A stretch of DNA of 64,000 nucleotides, taken from assembly GCF_028751545.1 (NCBI RefSeq), contig NZ_CP071867.1:1709306-1773305 (forward strand). Reading direction: 5' to 3'. Below are positions 8,440-19,568 of the stretch, piece by piece; the stretch's first letter is position 1; each line of letters starts with the position of its first letter. Position numbers and translations under genes: made by a program. This DNA is from Gilliamella sp. B3022. GTDB taxonomy: Bacteria; Pseudomonadota; Gammaproteobacteria; Enterobacterales; Orbaceae. The notes below the pieces were generated by a model that saw only the letters and a list, made by a program, of their open reading frames with translations, had not been told where the DNA came from and ran no database searches.

Positions 8440-10560
8440 TTATTTTTGATGTTGGACAATAAAACAGCAGTGAATTTGCTTATTACGTTTAAAGTCCAAA
8501 GATAATGTTTTATTGGTGATCTCTTGATAAGTCAATCCAAGGTTTTGCATACCAGTATTATCCATTTTAAAACCACGTTTATTGTTTGAAAACACAATGA
8601 TTCCATTTGGTCTTAATAACCGTTTTAGATGTGTCATTATTTTTAAGTGATCACGTTGTACATCAAAAGTATCACTCATCCTTTTTGAATTCGAAAATGT
8701 AGGCGGATCAATGAAAATTAGATCGAATTGACCATCACTTTGTTCTAAATACAATAAGCAATCAGCTTGAATTAAGCGGTGCTGTCGACCAGTTAAACCA
8801 TTTTGTTTCAAATTACGATCGGCCCATTGTAAATAAGTACGTGACATATCAACTGTCGTTGTTGATTTAGCGCCACCTAGTCCAGCATAAACAGTTGCAC
8901 TACCAGTATAAGCAAACAGATTTAAAAAATCTTTACCAGAACTCATCTCACCAATCATTTTGCGTGCTAAACGATGATCTAAAAACAGCCCAGTATCTAA
9001 ATAATCAGTCACATTTACCCAAAATTGAGTTTTGTGTTTATTAATGGCATATTCATGCACTAAAAAATAATCCTGTTTTTGGCTCAACTTTTGATATTGC
9101 TGTTTGCCTTTTTGCTTTTCACGAGTTTTTAAAACTAACTGATCGGCAGTAAGTTCTAGCACTGACATTGTGGCGTTGATAATATCAAACAGTCGTTGCC
9201 GAGTTTTTTGTGGTTCAATATTTTTAGGTGCTGCATATTCCTGTACTATTATTTTATCTTTATAACGATCGATAGCTACATTGTATTCAGGTAAATCGGC
9301 ATCATAAAGGCGATAACATTCTAGCTGTTCTTGTGCAGCCCACTTTTCAAGCTTCTGCTTATTTTTTCGTAAACGATTAGCAAAATCAGCGGCTGGCAAT
9401 ATGGGGGTACTGACTTGTTCGGTAGAACGTTGCGCAATTGTATAATTTTTTTGTACGCAATCTAATGGACCATTCTTCGCTTTAAATTGTCTTTCGGCAC
9501 GCATTTGTAAACAGTCTAATAATTGTGGCGCAGCACTAAATAAAGAAAGTCGCCAGCCACCAAAATATTGTTTAATTTGACGACCAAGCGCTGTATGCAA
9601 TGCAACAAGAGCAGGTTCACTTTCTAATCTTTCGCCATAAGGAGGGTTACTGATTATCATACCCATTACATCATCAGGCAGTGGATTGGTTAACTGCGTT
9701 ACATCTTGCAGTGCATAGGTAATCAAATCGCCTACACCAGCTTGAATGGCATTTTGTTTTGCTCGCTCTAAAACAACGGCATTATTGTCGTAACCGATAA
9801 ATGGTGTATTTGGTTTACTAATATTATGTTTAGCAGCAAATAAGAGTTCATTCCAAAGTTTTGCATTAAAACCTTTCCAGGCGAAAAATCCCCACTGTTT
9901 TCTCAATAAACCTGGTGGAATTTTTGCAGCGATCATTGCCGCTTCGATCAATAGTGTTCCCGAACCACACATTGGATCGATTAATGGCGTGTCTATCTGC
10001 CATCCTGATCGCATAATGATTGCTGCCGCTAAGTTTTCTTTTAATGGAGCCTGCCCAGTTTGCTGACGATAACCACGTTGATGCAAACTACTGCCACTCA
10101 AATCTAATGACAGTGTTACACGGTTCTTATTTAAATAAGCATGAATACGAATATCTGGATCTTGCTTAGCGATATTAGGACGCTCGTTAGAATGACGAGA
10201 AAAGTGATCAACAATTGCATCTTTAATTTTGAGTGCGCCATATTGGCTATTACGAATAAAATCGTTGACACCAACAAAATTAATGACAAAGGAGTTATCA
10301 ACTGCAAAAATATCTGGCCATTTAAGATTAAATACACACGAATAAAGATCTAAATCACTGTAAATATCAAACTCCGCAATGGGCAATAAAATACGCGATG
10401 CCAAACGAGACCATAATAATGATTGATATAGTGTTTTTTCATCCGCGTCAAAAAAAACACCACCCTGGGCGATTTTACAATCGACCGAACCTAACTCTTC
10501 TAACTCTTTTTTTAATAACTCTTCAAGCCCGCGCGACGTGCTGGCAAATAGTGTTTTCAT
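8440..10560 (-). CDS. rlmL: 23S rRNA methyltransferase RlmK/RlmL fusion
   Basis: A 706-residue bifunctional enzyme that methylates G2445 (RlmL, m2G) and G2069 (RlmK, m7G) of 23S rRNA. Domains in order are a THUMP region (about 40-160), the RlmL methyltransferase with [14 protein letters not shown] and the catalytic NPPYGERL, and a C-terminal Rossmann methyltransferase with [15 protein letters not shown] and [10 protein letters not shown]. The start at 10560 ([15 protein letters not shown]) matches the E. coli protein; an in-frame ATG at 10593 only adds an unmatched stretch. Single-gene unit. Confidence 0.95.
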   Translation of the reverse strand: MKTLFASTSRGLEELLKKELEELGSVDCKIAQGGVFFDADEKTLYQSLLWSRLASRILLPIAEFDIYSDLDLYSCVFNLKWPDIFAVDNSFVINFVGVNDFIRNSQYGALKIKDAIVDHFSRHSNERPNIAKQDPDIRIHAYLNKNRVTLSLDLSGSSLHQRGYRQQTGQAPLKENLAAAIIMRSGWQIDTPLIDPMCGSGTLLIEAAMIAAKIPPGLLRKQWGFFAWKGFNAKLWNELLFAAKHNISKPNTPFIGYDNNAVVLERAKQNAIQAGVGDLITYALQDVTQLTNPLPDDVMGMIISNPPYGERLESEPALVALHTALGRQIKQYFGGWRLSLFSAAPQLLDCLQMRAERQFKAKNGPLDCVQKNYTIAQRSTEQVSTPILPAADFANRLRKNKQKLEKWAAQEQLECYRLYDADLPEYNVAIDRYKDKIIVQEYAAPKNIEPQKTRQRLFDIINATMSVLELTADQLVLKTREKQKGKQQYQKLSQKQDYFLVHEYAINKHKTQFWVNVTDYLDTGLFLDHRLARKMIGEMSSGKDFLNLFAYTGSATVYAGLGGAKSTTTVDMSRTYLQWADRNLKQNGLTGRQHRLIQADCLLYLEQSDGQFDLIFIDPPTFSNSKRMSDTFDVQRDHLKIMTHLKRLLRPNGIIVFSNNKRGFKMDNTGMQNLGLTYQEITNKTLSLDFKRNKQIHCCFIVQHQK

Positions 10561-11104
10561 GCATAATCCACTTAACAATAAAATTGAATGCATTATAGCG
10601 AGTTATTTTTATTGTGGGAAATAAAGGATAATCCTTTTTGGATCTTGATGATTTTTGAGTATGAAAACAGTAAATTTTGTAAAAAATATTTAGGAGTCTA
10701 TACCGTTTCATTAGAAATTCAAACTTACATTCAACCCCGAATGTACGAATCTTAATTCAAAAGGAGGAGACTATAAAAAAGTAAATGATTTGTCTGTCAC
10801 CGACAAAATTTGAATAGCATAATGAAATATAAATCACCCTGAAATTGAAAATTTTTGTTGTGTCAATAGATAGAAACTATTACAGTTTTTTTGCCAAACT
10901 GAGAGCCATACTTAACTTAGTTTGTTATGATTTAATAGAAGGATTGAATGTGTAGGTAAATTGTTTCAAAATTAATGCCATTGGTAAGGAACCATGTTTA
11001 TAATAGTTCTCCCTTTATGTGATCTTGATTAAGACCAGTTTTTGTTTTTCGATGAGTCCTTGGTTTTTTATTAACCAACTGTTTTAAAGATGAATTTTCT
11101 CTCT
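10561..11104. other. Intergenic between rlmL and mtlR, no gene seen
   Basis: About 540 bases. No convincing open frame. A GGAGGAG string at about 10764-10770 is not followed by a usable ORF. It may contain the rlmL promoter (leftward) and decayed sequence. Confidence 0.35.
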
Positions 11105-11656
11105 TTAAGGGATGCAGTGAATATTTTGTTTATTAATCATACGTACCGTCAGATCCGTAATAGCGATAATCAGTGCTGAGCGTATCATTTGTTGATATCG
11201 ATTTTGATAGATGGATGACTTTAATGTATCGACAATACCAGAATCCTTGGCTTTTTGATGTTGTGAATCCCAATTTGATGGCAGTACCATATCATGTAAT
11301 AGACTAATCGGACCTAATATTTCATCGTCGAGGTAAGTGTATTTTTTATCGTCATGATCAAGTTCGTCTAATATGGCAATTAATAGCTCGACATCTTCAT
11401 ACTCTTCGTGCGTTATGATTCCAAACACATAAAGTAATTTTAAACAGATGGATGTATCATTGAGCGGACCATTTTTATCAATGAGTGAAGGTATGACAAA
11501 TTTTATAGCGTGAGGTTCTTTACGAAAGGACTTTATAAGCAATTGACTAATAATGCTATTGATCATTTTTATCGCCTCCGCCAGCAAGCTGTGTATGTCA
11601 GCTTGCTGGTTGAGTTTTTCAAGTATTGTGTTTTCTGCTAATGTTGATTCTAGCAT
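11105..11656 (-). CDS. mtlR: Mannitol operon repressor
   Basis: A 183-residue MtlR-family protein. It follows E. coli MtlR in length and pattern: an all-helical body with FVIPSLIDKNGPLNDTS (about 73-89), a central LYVFGIITHEEYED, and the C-terminal RSALIIAITDLTVRMI helix. It is the last gene of mtlA-mtlD-mtlR, seven bases after mtlD, and is thought to repress the operon although it lacks a recognisable DNA-binding HTH. Confidence 0.92.
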   Translation of the reverse strand: MLESTLAENTILEKLNQQADIHSLLAEAIKMINSIISQLLIKSFRKEPHAIKFVIPSLIDKNGPLNDTSICLKLLYVFGIITHEEYEDVELLIAILDELDHDDKKYTYLDDEILGPISLLHDMVLPSNWDSQHQKAKDSGIVDTLKSSIYQNRYQQMIRSALIIAITDLTVRMINKQNIHCIP

Positions 11657-11663
11657 TATTCAT

Positions 11664-12824
11664 TTAGTATTGATGATGTTGCATGGAAGTATAAAGTTGT
11701 TCAATTTGACAAACAATAGGATTATTGATTTCGATACCTGAAATATCACAAAATGTTTGAATTAAGCCTTTTTCAACGATTTGTTTATTTAAGTCAATAG
11801 CTTGATGGTCATCAACATTGTAATAATTAAGTGCTGCTGCAATACCGATGAGCAAGTTGTTATTGCTTAGTTCATATTCAAATGTGCCAAGTAGCGGTTT
11901 AACTAATCGATCGTTAGACCCTAATTTACGAATGGGTTGACGACCAACGCGAGCTGTATCGTCTTGGAGATATGGATTTTCAAAGCGCGTAAGGATCTTT
12001 TCAATATAGGTTTGGTGTTTAGCAGGGTCAAAATTGTAACGTTTTATCAGTACTTGACCGCTTTCCTGCATTGCTCCTTGTACAACTGTGCGAATGCTAT
12101 TAACTAAAATAGCATCACGGATGGTTGCAATATTATTGTAAAATCCTAAATAAGCGGTGATGGCATGACCTGTATTTAAAGTAAATAATTTACGTTCGAC
12201 AAATGCCATTAAATTATCGACTGGTTCCATACCTTTGATTGATGGGATATCGCCAATAAATTGATTTTTATCAACAATCCATTCCGAAAATGTTTCAACT
12301 GTGACTTCTAAAATATCGCCTATTTTAGATGTTGCTGGTGGTACGATGCGGTCAACGGCTGAATCAACAAAGCCAATATGACTGTTCATCCATGAGTGGA
12401 GTTCATAAGGTATGTATTTAAATACTTCTTGTTTTAATTGGCTGGTTCCTCGTACCATGTTTTCACAAGCAATGATATTAAGTGGTGCGTTGTTGGTTTG
12501 TTGATATCTTGCAATCAATCCTTTTGCCATATCTTCAGCAATCCGAGCTAAAATCTGTGGACCCACTGCGGTGGTTACTAAATCGACTGTTCCAATATAG
12601 TCAATCACTTCGGACGATGAGCTATTAATCGCGTCAACATTGTGAACAATTTCAGTGGTTGATTGCTCGCCCACCACATTAACAGGGTACTGATGACGTT
12701 TGGCAATTTCGTCAATCACTTGTTGGTTAACATCGACAAATGTTACATGAATACCTGCGTCTGATAATAATTTACCGATAAATCCGCGCCCAATATTGCC
12801 AGCGCCAAAATGTAATGCTTGCAT
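11664..12824 (-). CDS. mtlD: Mannitol-1-phosphate 5-dehydrogenase
   Basis: A 386-residue long-chain polyol dehydrogenase that oxidises mannitol-1-phosphate to fructose-6-phosphate with NAD. The N terminus [20 protein letters not shown] carries the GxGxxGRG dinucleotide fold. The [11 protein letters not shown] segment with the catalytic Lys/His region of the family lies mid-protein. It is full length. It lies between mtlA and mtlR and works on the product of the PTS permease. Confidence 0.96.
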   Translation of the reverse strand: MQALHFGAGNIGRGFIGKLLSDAGIHVTFVDVNQQVIDEIAKRHQYPVNVVGEQSTTEIVHNVDAINSSSSEVIDYIGTVDLVTTAVGPQILARIAEDMAKGLIARYQQTNNAPLNIIACENMVRGTSQLKQEVFKYIPYELHSWMNSHIGFVDSAVDRIVPPATSKIGDILEVTVETFSEWIVDKNQFIGDIPSIKGMEPVDNLMAFVERKLFTLNTGHAITAYLGFYNNIATIRDAILVNSIRTVVQGAMQESGQVLIKRYNFDPAKHQTYIEKILTRFENPYLQDDTARVGRQPIRKLGSNDRLVKPLLGTFEYELSNNNLLIGIAAALNYYNVDDHQAIDLNKQIVEKGLIQTFCDISGIEINNPIVCQIEQLYTSMQHHQY

Positions 12825-12907
12825 TTTTTACCTTTAATTTGTATTTAATATAATTGGTTTAACAACTTTCCTTAAGTAAAGTGAAGGAAGTCATTGTGAT
12901 GTCATAC

Positions 12908-14782
12908 TTAACTTAATATTGCTAACACTTCATCAAAACGAGAGGTATTGGATAGTTTGGCAATAAGGTTTGGATCGTCCAGCGCGTTAGTTAATTTGGC
13001 TATGACATCTAAATGTTCGTTATTGCGTGCAGCGATGCCAATAACGATTTTGGCTTTGTCATTCGCTTCTTCACCAAATTCTATTCCAGCTGGATATTGA
13101 CAAAAGACGATACCGGTATTGATGACACTATCTTTGGCTTCAATTGTGCCATGAGGTACAGCAATGGATTGGCCAAGATAAGTTGAAGTTAGCCGTTCAC
13201 GCTCTAGCATTGCTTCAATGTAAGCGGATTTAACATAGCCGTTATCCATTAATTTTTGCCCTGCAAAACGGATTGCTTCTTCTTTGTTTTGAGCGGTTAA
13301 ACCTAAAAAGATGTCCTTTTCTGTGAATTGAAATAATGGTTGGATATTATGCGTTGATGTTTCAATATTACTACGATTAATATTGCTAACACCTTGTGCA
13401 ACAATCAATTCGTTTACAAGTTGGCTATATAAATCACTGTTTAAGAAATTAGTTAATGAGATGTGATGTGCATTGGGTGCATATTGTTTTGCTCGTTGAG
13501 TTAAATCTCTATGAGTAATAACGATATCGGTATCGGAGGTTAGATTGTTGATGGCAAGATTAATAACACAAATGTCTAAATTAGCATCTTGTATTTTTTT
13601 GCGAAGTACACCTGCACCCATTGCACTCGATCCCATCCCTGCATCGCAAGCTACAACAATTTTTTTCACATTATCAAGATTAAATGTTTCAGTTTTTAAA
13701 GCTTTGTATTCATCCTTCATCGCTATGACATCTGATTTTGCATCTTCAAAGCTTTTATCGATATTTTTAGTTGTTTTTAATAATACGATTGATACTAAGA
13801 ATGATACTGTCGTTGCGGCTAGGACCGAGGTAATCACACCAAGCATTGAATCTTTAGGCGTTACTGCTAATAGGGCAATAATTGAACCTGGTGAAGCGGG
13901 GGAACTTAAGCCTGAATTAAAAAGGGTAAGTGTAAATACACCTGTCATCCCACCTAAAATCATGGCAATAATTAAGCGAGGATTCATTAACACATATGGG
14001 AAATAAATTTCATGAATACCACCAAAGAAGTGAATGATTGCAGCACCACTTGCTGAACCTTTTGCCGCGCCTTTACCAAAAAGCATATAAGCAAGTAATA
14101 ATCCCAAACCTGGTCCAGGATTAGCTTCAATTAGAAAGAATATTGATTGTGTATGTTCGGCTGCTTGTTGAATACCAAGTGGTGAAAATATACCATGGTT
14201 AATTGCATTATTTAAAAATAAGATTTTTGCTGGTTCAACAATAATAGAAGTGAGTGGTAATAAATTATGTTGCACCATAAAGTCAACACCGCTTGCAAGT
14301 ACCTTAGATGCGACAACTACTGAAGGTCCAATGGCAAAGAATGATAATAAAGCAAGGAGCATACCAATAATACCGGCTGAAAAATTATTGACTAACATTT
14401 CAAAGCCACTTTTGATTTTACCGTCTATGGTCTTATCAAATTGTTTAATCACCCAGCCACTTAATGGACCTACAATCATAGCCCCTAAGAACATTGGAAT
14501 GGATGCTCCAACAACCACACCCATAGTTGTTACGGCTGCAACGACACCTCCTCGTTCTCCATGAACTAATTTACCGCCACTATAGCCAATGAGCAGTGGC
14601 AATAAATAAGTGATCATTGGACCAACGAGTTTGGCAACATTTTCATTAGGATACCAGCCCGTTGGAATAAAAATTGCCGTTATAAATCCCCAAGCAATAA
14701 AAGCCCCGATATTAGGCATCACCATATTACTTAAGAATCGCCCAAAGTTTTGGACTTTTAATTTAATATTTAATGTTGTCAT
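12908..14782 (-). CDS. mtlA: PTS mannitol transporter, EIICBA
   Basis: A 624-residue fused PTS permease that imports and phosphorylates mannitol. Domains are a membrane EIIC (about residues 1-335, containing the GGIHEIYFPYVLMNP loop), EIIB with Cys379 in VVACDAGMGSS, and EIIA with His544 in AVPHGTIEAKD. The start at 14782 aligns with E. coli MtlA; an ATG three codons earlier (14791) lies almost on top of the AAGGAAAG ribosome binding site. The first gene of mtlADR, preceded by two perfect CRP sites, so catabolite-controlled. Confidence 0.95.
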   Translation of the reverse strand: MTTLNIKLKVQNFGRFLSNMVMPNIGAFIAWGFITAIFIPTGWYPNENVAKLVGPMITYLLPLLIGYSGGKLVHGERGGVVAAVTTMGVVVGASIPMFLGAMIVGPLSGWVIKQFDKTIDGKIKSGFEMLVNNFSAGIIGMLLALLSFFAIGPSVVVASKVLASGVDFMVQHNLLPLTSIIVEPAKILFLNNAINHGIFSPLGIQQAAEHTQSIFFLIEANPGPGLGLLLAYMLFGKGAAKGSASGAAIIHFFGGIHEIYFPYVLMNPRLIIAMILGGMTGVFTLTLFNSGLSSPASPGSIIALLAVTPKDSMLGVITSVLAATTVSFLVSIVLLKTTKNIDKSFEDAKSDVIAMKDEYKALKTETFNLDNVKKIVVACDAGMGSSAMGAGVLRKKIQDANLDICVINLAINNLTSDTDIVITHRDLTQRAKQYAPNAHHISLTNFLNSDLYSQLVNELIVAQGVSNINRSNIETSTHNIQPLFQFTEKDIFLGLTAQNKEEAIRFAGQKLMDNGYVKSAYIEAMLERERLTSTYLGQSIAVPHGTIEAKDSVINTGIVFCQYPAGIEFGEEANDKAKIVIGIAARNNEHLDVIAKLTNALDDPNLIAKLSNTSRFDEVLAILS

Positions 14783-14845
14783 AAAATGCATCTTTCCTTA
14801 TTGATGAATATAATTATTATGCTTTTATTTTATAGGGATTTATTC

Positions 14846-14889
14846 ATAATATTCATCTGGAATAATGAGTAAATGTGACCCTTATCACA
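14846..14889 (-). promoter_or_regulatory. CRP site and -10 of the mtlADR promoter
   Basis: A perfect CRP consensus, TGTGA-N6-TCACA, at 14874-14889. On the minus strand a TATTAT hexamer at 14851-14846 implies a start near 14839, placing the CRP centre about 42 bases upstream. That spacing is the class II activation geometry. The transcription start is inferred. Confidence 0.8.
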
Positions 14890-14917
14890 CTTCAAAAAAC
14901 AGGGTATTTTCTGATTA

Positions 14918-14933
14918 TGTGATGTGGTTCACA
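14918..14933 (-). promoter_or_regulatory. Second perfect CRP site upstream of mtlA
   Basis: TGTGA-N6-TCACA with no mismatch, centred 44 bases upstream of the first site, about four helical turns. E. coli mtlA also has multiple CRP sites. Together they predict strong cAMP-CRP dependence. Confidence 0.8.
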
Positions 14934-15022
14934 CTTGCAAAATGGTTAAATGCTTGGAAGGATGTTTGGCATAAATTTTATGCCAATGGTTTGTGATGCT
15001 TGTCTGATTTTTATTGATCTTT

Positions 15023-15063
15023 ACCCATAATAATTGACCCTTATGGTCTTAATAATTATGGGT
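15023..15063 (-). terminator. Hairpin downstream of glmS
   Basis: ACCCATAAT and ATTATGGGT arms (15023-15031 and 15055-15063) with a partly paired interior start seven bases after the glmS stop. The following U-run is weak. Confidence 0.5.
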
Positions 15064-15069
15064 TTGGTT

Positions 15070-16902
15070 TTACTCGACTGTTACCGACTTTGCTAGATTC
15101 CTGGGTTGGTCGACATCTGTGCCTTTGATTAATGCCACATGGTAAGCCAGTAATTGAGTTGGTACAGTGTAGTAGATTGGTGCGGTAAGCTGTTCAATAT
15201 GGGGTAAATTAATAATATGCATGGTGTCGTCGCTGACAAAACCGGCATCTTGCTCAGCAAATACATAAAGTTGACCACCACGAGCACGGACTTCTTCAAT
15301 ATTGGACTTTAATTTTTCCAACATTTCGTTAGTTGGTGCCATAACTATTACCGGCATGTCTGCATCAATTAATGCTAAAGGACCATGCTTGAGTTCACCA
15401 GCAGCGTAAGCTTCAGCATGAATGTATGAGATTTCTTTTAGTTTTAATGATGCTTCCATAGCAATTGGGTATTCATCGCCTCGCCCTAAGAATAGAGCGT
15501 GATGCTTATCAACAAATTGACTGGCGAGTTTTTTAATTTGTGGTTCACACATTAATACCTGTTCAATACGATTTGGTAAGGTTTGTAATGCGTGAACAAT
15601 GGCTTGTTCTGTGCTTTCTGCCATGTCATTGAGTCGCCCCAATTTGGCAACTAATAACAGCAATACCGTTAATTGAGTAGTAAATGCTTTTGTGGACGCA
15701 ACACCTATTTCTACCCCAGCTTTAGTTAATAGTACTAATTCTGCTTCACGAACAAGGGTTGATGCTGCTACATTACACACTGCGAGTGTACTTAGGTAGT
15801 CGATTTCTTTTGCTAGCCTTAGTGCGGCTAAAGTGTCTGCAGTTTCACCTGATTGCGATAACGTGATAAATAAGCTGTTTTTTCGACGTGCTGGTTTACG
15901 ATAGCGAAATTCTGACGCTATTTCGACATCGCAAGCAATACCGGCTAAAGCTTCAAACCAATAACGAGCAACCATACCAGCATTATAAGCAGTACCACAT
16001 GCCACGATTTGAATATGTTCAACTTGTTTTAAAATATTTTCGGCACGCTCCCCTAGTTCAGATAAATCTACTCTTCCATGTGCCATACGACCTTCAAGCG
16101 TATTTTTTATAGCATTAGGTTGTTCGTAGATCTCTTTTTGCATATAGTGGTTGTGTCCTGCTTTGCTCCCAGCGTCATATCTGGCATCGGATTCAATACG
16201 TGGACGGGTAACATGTTGATAATTTTTATCTATGATTGTAATCGCGCTGTGGCCAATAAGGGCAATATCACCTTCTTCTAAAAAGATAAATTGACGTGTG
16301 ACTGGTAATAATGCAAGTTGATCTGAGGCAATAAAATTTTCACTCATACCACAACCAATCACTAAGGGGCTGCCCGAACGTGCAGCGACTAATATATCAG
16401 GGTTACGAGTATCCATTATCACAGTGCCATAAGCCCCACGTAGCTGTGGTATCGCTTTTTGGACAGCATCAAATAATGAGCAATCTTCAGTTGCAATGAT
16501 GTCATGAATTAGATGAGCAATAACTTCAGTATCGGTTTCGGAACGGAACTGGTAACCTTTAGCAATGAGCTGTTCTCGTAATGGTTCAAAGTTTTCAATA
16601 ATACCGTTGTGCACCACACTAATAAATCCGGAAACATGTGGGTGGGCATTATGTTCAGCCGGTTCACCATGTGTTGCCCAGCGTGTGTGGGCAATACCAG
16701 TTGAACCTTTGAGTGGGTGCGCATCGACGGCATCTTTTAGGGCTTGAACTTTGCCAACGCGACGAACGCGTTGTAATTCGCCTTGTGGCGATATAATGGC
16801 AAGCCCAGCAGAATCATAACCGCGATATTCTAATCGTTTTAAACCTTCTAGTAATATATCAGCAACATCACGTTTGGCCACACCACCAACAATTCCACAC
16901 AT
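15070..16902 (-). CDS. glmS: Glutamine-fructose-6-phosphate aminotransferase (isomerizing)
   Basis: A 610-residue glucosamine-6-phosphate synthase, the first committed step of UDP-GlcNAc synthesis. The N-terminal glutaminase domain begins MCGIVGG, where Cys becomes the N-terminal nucleophile. Two SIS isomerase domains follow ([14 protein letters not shown] and [17 protein letters not shown]), and the C terminus LAKSVTVE is the family end. It lies three bases after glmU, so glmU-glmS is a bicistron feeding peptidoglycan and LPS precursors. Confidence 0.97.
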   Translation of the reverse strand: MCGIVGGVAKRDVADILLEGLKRLEYRGYDSAGLAIISPQGELQRVRRVGKVQALKDAVDAHPLKGSTGIAHTRWATHGEPAEHNAHPHVSGFISVVHNGIIENFEPLREQLIAKGYQFRSETDTEVIAHLIHDIIATEDCSLFDAVQKAIPQLRGAYGTVIMDTRNPDILVAARSGSPLVIGCGMSENFIASDQLALLPVTRQFIFLEEGDIALIGHSAITIIDKNYQHVTRPRIESDARYDAGSKAGHNHYMQKEIYEQPNAIKNTLEGRMAHGRVDLSELGERAENILKQVEHIQIVACGTAYNAGMVARYWFEALAGIACDVEIASEFRYRKPARRKNSLFITLSQSGETADTLAALRLAKEIDYLSTLAVCNVAASTLVREAELVLLTKAGVEIGVASTKAFTTQLTVLLLLVAKLGRLNDMAESTEQAIVHALQTLPNRIEQVLMCEPQIKKLASQFVDKHHALFLGRGDEYPIAMEASLKLKEISYIHAEAYAAGELKHGPLALIDADMPVIVMAPTNEMLEKLKSNIEEVRARGGQLYVFAEQDAGFVSDDTMHIINLPHIEQLTAPIYYTVPTQLLAYHVALIKGTDVDQPRNLAKSVTVE

Positions 16903-16905
16903 AGT

Positions 16906-18297
16906 CTATTCCTCGTTGTTTAATTTAGTTGGACGTTTCCAACCAGCAAATTGCTTTTGTTTTACTCGGCTTACTACTAATTCGTTATCATTAACATTAT
17001 TGGTGACAGTAGTACCTGCAGCGATGGTTGCACCTTTACCAACTTTAACTGGGGCAATGAGTTGGGTATCTGAGCCTACAAATACATCATCTTCAATGAT
17101 GGTTGTCAATTTATTGGCACCATCATAATTACAGGTAATCGTGCCTGCACCAATGTTGACATTGCTACCGATTTGGCTATCGCCAAGATAGCTTAAGTGT
17201 CCAGCTTTGGTTGCTTTGCCTAAATGCGCTTTTTTAAGTTCAACAAAGTTACCAACGTGTACTTGTTCGTCAAGTTCTGAACCTGGTCTTAATCGTGCAA
17301 AAGGTCCAATTGTACATTGCTTAGCAATGGTTGAATTTTCAATTATGCTGTATGGGCTGATAACGGAATCATCATCAATACGGCAATTTTTTAAGATACA
17401 CCCTGCGCCAATAGTAACGTTATTACCGAGTGTTACATCACCTTCAATAATGACATTACTATCAATTACGACATCTTTACCATGGGTAAGAGTGCCACGT
17501 AAATCAAAACGGTTTGGATCAAGTAGGGTTACACCTGAAAGTAATAGATTTTGTATTTGTTGATGTTGATAGTGTCGTTCTAATATCGCTAACTGTAATC
17601 GATTATTCACACCTTCAACTTCGAATTGCTTTATTGGATGAGAGGTGAGAATTTCGTAACCATCTTGATTAGCAAAAGCAATGATATCAGTCAAATAATA
17701 CTCTTTTTGTGCATTATTATTGGTTAATCGCGTTAGCCAATTTTTTAATAGTTTGCCCGTTACTAACATAATCCCAGTATTGACTTCATTGATTTTTTGC
17801 TGCTCTGATGAAGCATCTTTTTCCTCTATAATCGCAACGACTTTGCCATTTTTCCGCTCAATACGCCCATAACCGGTAGGGTCATCAAGTACAACAGTCA
17901 ATAACGCAATACCTTGTTTGGGTTTACTGGCAATTAAATTTTGTAAGGTTGGTATTGATATAAGTGGGGTATCGCCATATAAAATTAAGATGTCTTCGTC
18001 ATCTTCAATATAGGCAATAGCTTGTTGTACTGCATGTCCAGTACCAAGCTGTTGATCTTGATAAACCCATTGTACAGGTTGATCTTTAAACGCATTTTTA
18101 AGCTGTTGTTTACCATGACCATAAACAACATTGATGCGATTGGTATTAAGTTGTTTAACTGTATCAATTACATGTTGAAGCATCGGTTTGTTACCGATTT
18201 TATGTAAAACTTTAGGAAGGTTGGAATACATCCGTGTGCCTTTTCCTGCCGCCAAAATAATTGCACTAAGTTTTGGGGGTGAAATTGCCATATTCAT
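16906..18297 (-). CDS. glmU: Bifunctional GlmU: GlcN-1-P acetyltransferase / UDP-GlcNAc pyrophosphorylase
   Basis: A 463-residue bifunctional enzyme. The N-terminal pyrophosphorylase has [18 protein letters not shown]. The C-terminal left-handed beta-helix acetyltransferase has hexapeptide repeats and CNYDGANK, ending in the family's basic tail. The ATG at 18297 and another at 18291 both fit; the E. coli N terminus differs here. Cotranscribed with glmS. Confidence 0.96.
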   Translation of the reverse strand: MNMAISPPKLSAIILAAGKGTRMYSNLPKVLHKIGNKPMLQHVIDTVKQLNTNRINVVYGHGKQQLKNAFKDQPVQWVYQDQQLGTGHAVQQAIAYIEDDEDILILYGDTPLISIPTLQNLIASKPKQGIALLTVVLDDPTGYGRIERKNGKVVAIIEEKDASSEQQKINEVNTGIMLVTGKLLKNWLTRLTNNNAQKEYYLTDIIAFANQDGYEILTSHPIKQFEVEGVNNRLQLAILERHYQHQQIQNLLLSGVTLLDPNRFDLRGTLTHGKDVVIDSNVIIEGDVTLGNNVTIGAGCILKNCRIDDDSVISPYSIIENSTIAKQCTIGPFARLRPGSELDEQVHVGNFVELKKAHLGKATKAGHLSYLGDSQIGSNVNIGAGTITCNYDGANKLTTIIEDDVFVGSDTQLIAPVKVGKGATIAAGTTVTNNVNDNELVVSRVKQKQFAGWKRPTKLNNEE

Positions 18298-18879
18298 TTC
18301 CGATCAGGTTAAATTAGTATAATACTATAATCAAAGTTTTTTAGTAAATCATCCACAATTTATTAATTTTTATCATAAAAAAAGTTACATCTACTTTAAT
18401 GATTATCTCTTTTAATTATGAAAATTGTGTTCTAAAAAATATTTTCAATATAGATTCAAGACTTAAGTCGATGTTTCAAATTCTATAATAAATAGAGGCA
18501 ATGTTTCGATGAGTAATAAAAAGGTAATTAGTCCTGTTTCCATTCAGATTTCATCAATGTGATATAGAAATGTCAAAAAAGCTATTATGATTTGCCACAA
18601 AGGTTTAGTTATGATTCAAATAGCCGATAATTTCAATGCATAGATCAGTGGGCAACCGTTCAAAACTATAATCTACTTTTTAACCAAAAAAAGAAAATCC
18701 ATTCAACAAAATTAAGTTAGCCATTCTGATTAGATATGATGATTTAAGTAAATATAAAGTACTGATTAATCTTTAACGTTTATATATAATAGGTTTCGCT
18801 TGCTATCCTATAGTCAGTTAATTACGACTAAATGAATTAAAAAGTTGCAGGTATAAACCCTTTAATAGGAAATTTAAAA
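18298..18879. other. Intergenic between glmU and hemG, no gene seen
   Basis: About 580 AT-rich bases between divergent genes. I see no open frame longer than short fragments and no tRNA or terminator. It should contain the promoters of glmUS (leftward) and hemG (rightward). Confidence 0.35.
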
Positions 18880-19413
18880 ATGAAAGTTTTATTACTCTAT
18901 ACTACTTACGAAAAGCAAACATTTAAAATTATGCAGCGTATCGAAAATCAACTCGCGGGTAAATGTGATTGTGATGTCATTGAGCTTTTACCAACGATGA
19001 ATATCGATCTTACAAAATATCAAGCAGTTTTGTTAGGATGTTCTATTCGTTATGGATTTTACAATAAAGTAATGAAAAAATTTATTGATGATAATTATCA
19101 GCAATTAAATAAAATTAAATCGGGTTTTTTTGGTGTGAATGTTGTGGCCAGAAAGCCGCATAAAAATACCCCTGAAACCAATTTGTACACGAGAAAATTC
19201 TTAGCTAAAATCGCATGGAAACCAACAATTAAAGCCGTTTTTGCTGGCGCACTTTATTATCCCAAATACAATTGGTTTGATCGTAATATGATTCGTTTTA
19301 TTATGTGGCTAGGTAAGGGTGATACAGACGTGACAAAACCTATCATTGAGTATACCGATTGGGCTAAAGTTGATCAGTTTGCAACACAATTTTATACTCA
19401 AACGTATAGATAA
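18880..19413 (+). CDS. hemG: Protoporphyrinogen IX dehydrogenase (quinone), flavodoxin-like
   Basis: A 177-residue HemG-type enzyme of haem synthesis that passes electrons to the quinone pool. It carries the flavodoxin N terminus with the FMN phosphate loop (LYTTYEKQT, unlike the usual STRDGQT), then CSIRYGFYNK, VNVVARKPHKNTPETN and the C-terminal GKGDTDVTKPIIEYTDW. These align with E. coli HemG. AGGAAATT precedes the ATG. Single-gene unit. Confidence 0.92.
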   Translation: MKVLLLYTTYEKQTFKIMQRIENQLAGKCDCDVIELLPTMNIDLTKYQAVLLGCSIRYGFYNKVMKKFIDDNYQQLNKIKSGFFGVNVVARKPHKNTPETNLYTRKFLAKIAWKPTIKAVFAGALYYPKYNWFDRNMIRFIMWLGKGDTDVTKPIIEYTDWAKVDQFATQFYTQTYR

Positions 19414-19568
19414 CCCTAAACTTCTTGTCAAAATAGATTAATATTTTTGTAATGTTATCAAGTAATGACGTTCTTTTAAATAAACTTTGTGATATAGATC
19501 AACATTTGGGCTAAAAAGGTGTACAATATCGCGCCTAAAGAATCTATCTCCTAATTGGGATTTTAATT

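Noticed and set aside
10764-10810. Gene start after GGAGGAG between rlmL and mtlR
   Set aside because: No start codon at proper distance opens a frame of useful length.
13545-14006. Plus-strand ORF inside mtlA
   Set aside because: Antisense shadow of mtlA with no start signal.
18590-18650. Transposase remnant upstream of hemG
   Set aside because: Short helix-turn-helix-like words could be imagined, but no frame extends and no inverted repeats were seen.
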